Shown here one piece after another: positions 14,252 to 15,828 of a DNA stretch of 15,828 bases. The DNA comes from DASPMP01 sp035248725. GTDB taxonomy: Bacteria; Gemmatimonadota; Gemmatimonadetes; Gemmatimonadales; Gemmatimonadaceae. Location: contig DATFHG010000216.1 of the NCBI GenBank assembly GCA_035248725.1, positions 1 to 15,828 on the forward strand. Direction: 5' to 3'. Made by a program: the position numbers and the translations under genes. Below the pieces are notes generated by a model. That model searched no databases and was not told the origin of the DNA. It saw only the letters and a list, made by a program, of their open reading frames with translations. Each line of letters opens with the position of its first letter. The stretch's first letter is position 1.

Positions 14252-15562
14252 ATGACGAAGGAGCGTGCCGAAGTCCTCAGCATCGACGGCCGGGAGGTCC
14301 GGGTCAGCAATCCGGACAAGCTGTACTTCTCGCGCGGTGTGAAGCTCACCAAGCTCGAGCTGGTCGAGTATTACCTGTCGGTGGCGCCCGGCGCGATCGC
14401 GGGCATTCGCGATCGGCCGCTCGTGCTCAAACGGTTCGTGAACGGGGCACACGAGCAGGCCTTCTACCAGAAGCGTGCGCCGGAGCCGCGCCCGGACTGG
14501 ATCCGGACGGTGGTGCTCTCGTTCCCATCCGGGCGCACCGCGGAGGAGGTCGTCGTCGACGATGCCGCCGCGCTGGCGTGGGTGGTGAATCTCGGCTGCA
14601 TCGAGCTGCATCCGCATGCGGTGAGTGCCACCGACCTGGATCATCCCGACGAGCTGCGCATCGACCTGGATCCGGTGCCCGGCGTGAAGTGGGATGCGGT
14701 GCGCACGGTGGCGATGGAGGCCAGGACGCTGCTCGAGGAGTTGGGGCTGCGCGGCTGGCCGAAGACGAGTGGTTCGCGCGGGATGCACGTGAACGTACGG
14801 ATCCAGCAACGGTGGTCCTTCACGGAGGTGCGCCGGGCCGCACTGGCGTTTTCACGCGAGATCGAACGGCGCGTGCCGAAGCTGGCGACGTCGAAGTGGT
14901 GGAAGGAAGAACGCCATGGCGTCTTTCTGGACTACAACCAGAACGCGAAGGATCGCACCACGTGCTCCGCGTACTCCGTGCGTCCCCTGGACGACGCGCG
15001 CGTCTCGACACCGCTCGAGTGGGACGAGGTGCCCGATTGCGAGCCGGAAGACTTCACGGTGCTCACCGTGCCGAAGCGGTTCGCGAAGATCGGTGACCCG
15101 CATGCCAACATGGACGCAGCCGTCGGCTCCCTCGAAGGACTGCTGGAGCTCGCGGCGCGCGACGAGAAGTCCGGTCTCGCGGACGCACCCTGGCCTCCGC
15201 ACTTCAAAAAGATGGACGGCGAGGCAAGCCGCGTTGCTCCGTCTCGCGCCCGGGGCACCGCCAAGAAGGTGGGCGCGAGAAAGACTACGAGCGGACCGAC
15301 ACGCTCGAGCCGGATGCCGCTGATCGTGATCGCAAACTCGCCGAGCAAGGACGCCGCGCTCGATGGGCTGGAGCGGTGGAAGAAGAAGCACGCCAAGGTC
15401 GCCCCGCACCTCGCGCCGGAGGACATCCTCGTGGATTCGATGCGCGGCCGTTCATCGACCTGGACACGCATTCGCGTGAATCTCAAGAACGTGCCCGCCA
15501 AGCTCCGCCCGAAACAGGGAACGCCGGATCCGGATGACGATCCGACGCGGGGGTGGCGCTAG
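14252..15562 (+). CDS. ligD: Stand-alone NHEJ DNA polymerase/primase (LigD PolDom) with extra C-terminal region
   Basis: 436 residues. Residues 1-315 form the LigD polymerase domain (archaeo-eukaryotic primase fold): VSNPDKLYFS near the start, the catalytic pair D138 and D140 in ELRIDLDPVPG, KTSGSRGMHV (171-180) for nucleotide binding, and the third acidic residue D227 in FLDYNQNAKDRT. In end joining this enzyme fills gaps at broken ends, preferring ribonucleotides. The last 100 or so residues are additional: a Lys/Arg/Ser/Thr linker (about 325-354), then a compact segment with LIVIANSPSKDAALDGLERW, TWTRIRVNLKNVP and PDPDDDPTRGWR. There is no ligase or phosphoesterase domain in this chain, while a ligase gene is convergent at its 3' end. 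No clear ribosome binding site precedes the ATG. No Ku gene is seen. Confidence 0.93.
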   Translation: MTKERAEVLSIDGREVRVSNPDKLYFSRGVKLTKLELVEYYLSVAPGAIAGIRDRPLVLKRFVNGAHEQAFYQKRAPEPRPDWIRTVVLSFPSGRTAEEVVVDDAAALAWVVNLGCIELHPHAVSATDLDHPDELRIDLDPVPGVKWDAVRTVAMEARTLLEELGLRGWPKTSGSRGMHVNVRIQQRWSFTEVRRAALAFSREIERRVPKLATSKWWKEERHGVFLDYNQNAKDRTTCSAYSVRPLDDARVSTPLEWDEVPDCEPEDFTVLTVPKRFAKIGDPHANMDAAVGSLEGLLELAARDEKSGLADAPWPPHFKKMDGEASRVAPSRARGTAKKVGARKTTSGPTRSSRMPLIVIANSPSKDAALDGLERWKKKHAKVAPHLAPEDILVDSMRGRSSTWTRIRVNLKNVPAKLRPKQGTPDPDDDPTRGWR

Positions 15563-15828
15563 CCGAAGATTTCTTCCAGCTCCTGCGGTGGTACCACCTC
15601 GAGCTGCTCGTATGTGCAATCGCTCGGCTTCTTGTCCTCGCGCCAGCGGCGGAATTGCGCGGTGTGGCGGAAGCGGTCGCCCTGCATGTGATCGTAGGCG
15701 ACTTCCACCACGAGCTCAGGACGCAACGGCTCCCACGACAGGTCCTTCCCCGCACTCCAACGGCTTTGGGCGCCTGGACGACGCTGCCCCGCTTCCTGGT
15801 CCGACTGCCAGTCCGCCCATTCGCGCCA
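15559..15828 (-). CDS. ATP-dependent DNA ligase, C-terminal part only (5' end beyond window)
   Basis: Reading the reverse strand from the window end gives 89 codons and a stop. The sequence RWSAGKDLSWEPLRPELV followed by VEVAYDHMQGDRFRHTAQ, FRRWREDKKPSDCTYEQLE and a short tail ELEEIFG is the OB-fold C-terminus of bacterial ATP-dependent DNA ligases of the LigC/LigD type. The catalytic lysine domain lies outside. It seals nicks, and next to a LigD-type polymerase most likely acts in double-strand break joining; whether it is stand-alone LigC-like or fused to another domain cannot be seen. Its stop (CTA on the plus strand, 15559-15561) overlaps the polymerase stop (15560-15562). Confidence 0.9.
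   Translation of the reverse strand, partial: WREWADWQSDQEAGQRRPGAQSRWSAGKDLSWEPLRPELVVEVAYDHMQGDRFRHTAQFRRWREDKKPSDCTYEQLEVVPPQELEEIFG

Noticed and set aside
1..15828. Insertion sequence, prophage, integrase or attachment site
   Set aside because: No transposase or recombinase frame, no terminal repeats, and codon use looks even across the window.

Overview
This window is GC-rich and almost entirely coding. It looks like chromosomal DNA from a soil or freshwater bacterium of the Gemmatimonadota or Acidobacteriota type. The main reason is three copies of a PadR-type regulator followed by a large duplicated orphan permease (the ADOP architecture: FtsX/MacB-like, with no ATPase beside it), an arrangement expanded in those phyla. 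This lineage call is inference from gene content; no rRNA or tRNA was seen.

Layout: (1) 1-1051, minus strand, a membrane acyltransferase running off the left edge. It is divergent from (2) the first PadR-ADOP module (1163-4119), and a 22-bp-arm inverted repeat lies between them. (3) A convergent gap carrying inverted heptad repeats (4122-4180). (4) A small lipoprotein gene (minus), divergent from a secreted GH5-like glycoside hydrolase (4514-5647, plus). (5) A minus-strand three-gene operon, transcribed SRPBCC protein -> CPBP/CAAX-protease-like membrane protein -> membrane-anchored diheme cytochrome c (7841 down to 5655). (6) Second PadR-ADOP module (7983-11003), divergent from that operon and preceded by several palindromes. 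(7) A strong hairpin, then the third PadR-ADOP module (11109-14110). (8) A short gap with an 18-codon remnant that resembles the start of a PhnB/VOC-like gene. (9) A stand-alone LigD-type NHEJ polymerase (14252-15562), convergent with the C-terminal part of an ATP-dependent DNA ligase (minus, running off the right edge); the two stop codons share one CTAG.

How the genes may work together: each PadR gene is translationally coupled to, or only 12 nt from, its permease gene, so each pair is probably one autoregulated unit whose PadR senses an unknown ligand. The permeases lack a partner ATPase here, so whether they transport anything is open. The polymerase and ligase are two enzymes of bacterial end joining; no Ku gene is visible in the window. 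Two results correct a default annotation: the CPBP gene reads 48 codons further upstream than its first ATG, into a CTG that overlaps the preceding stop codon, and the acyltransferase and the ligase are real genes cut by the window ends. Nothing here proves a new system; the best leads are the three PadR operator-like sites and the split, convergent NHEJ pair.
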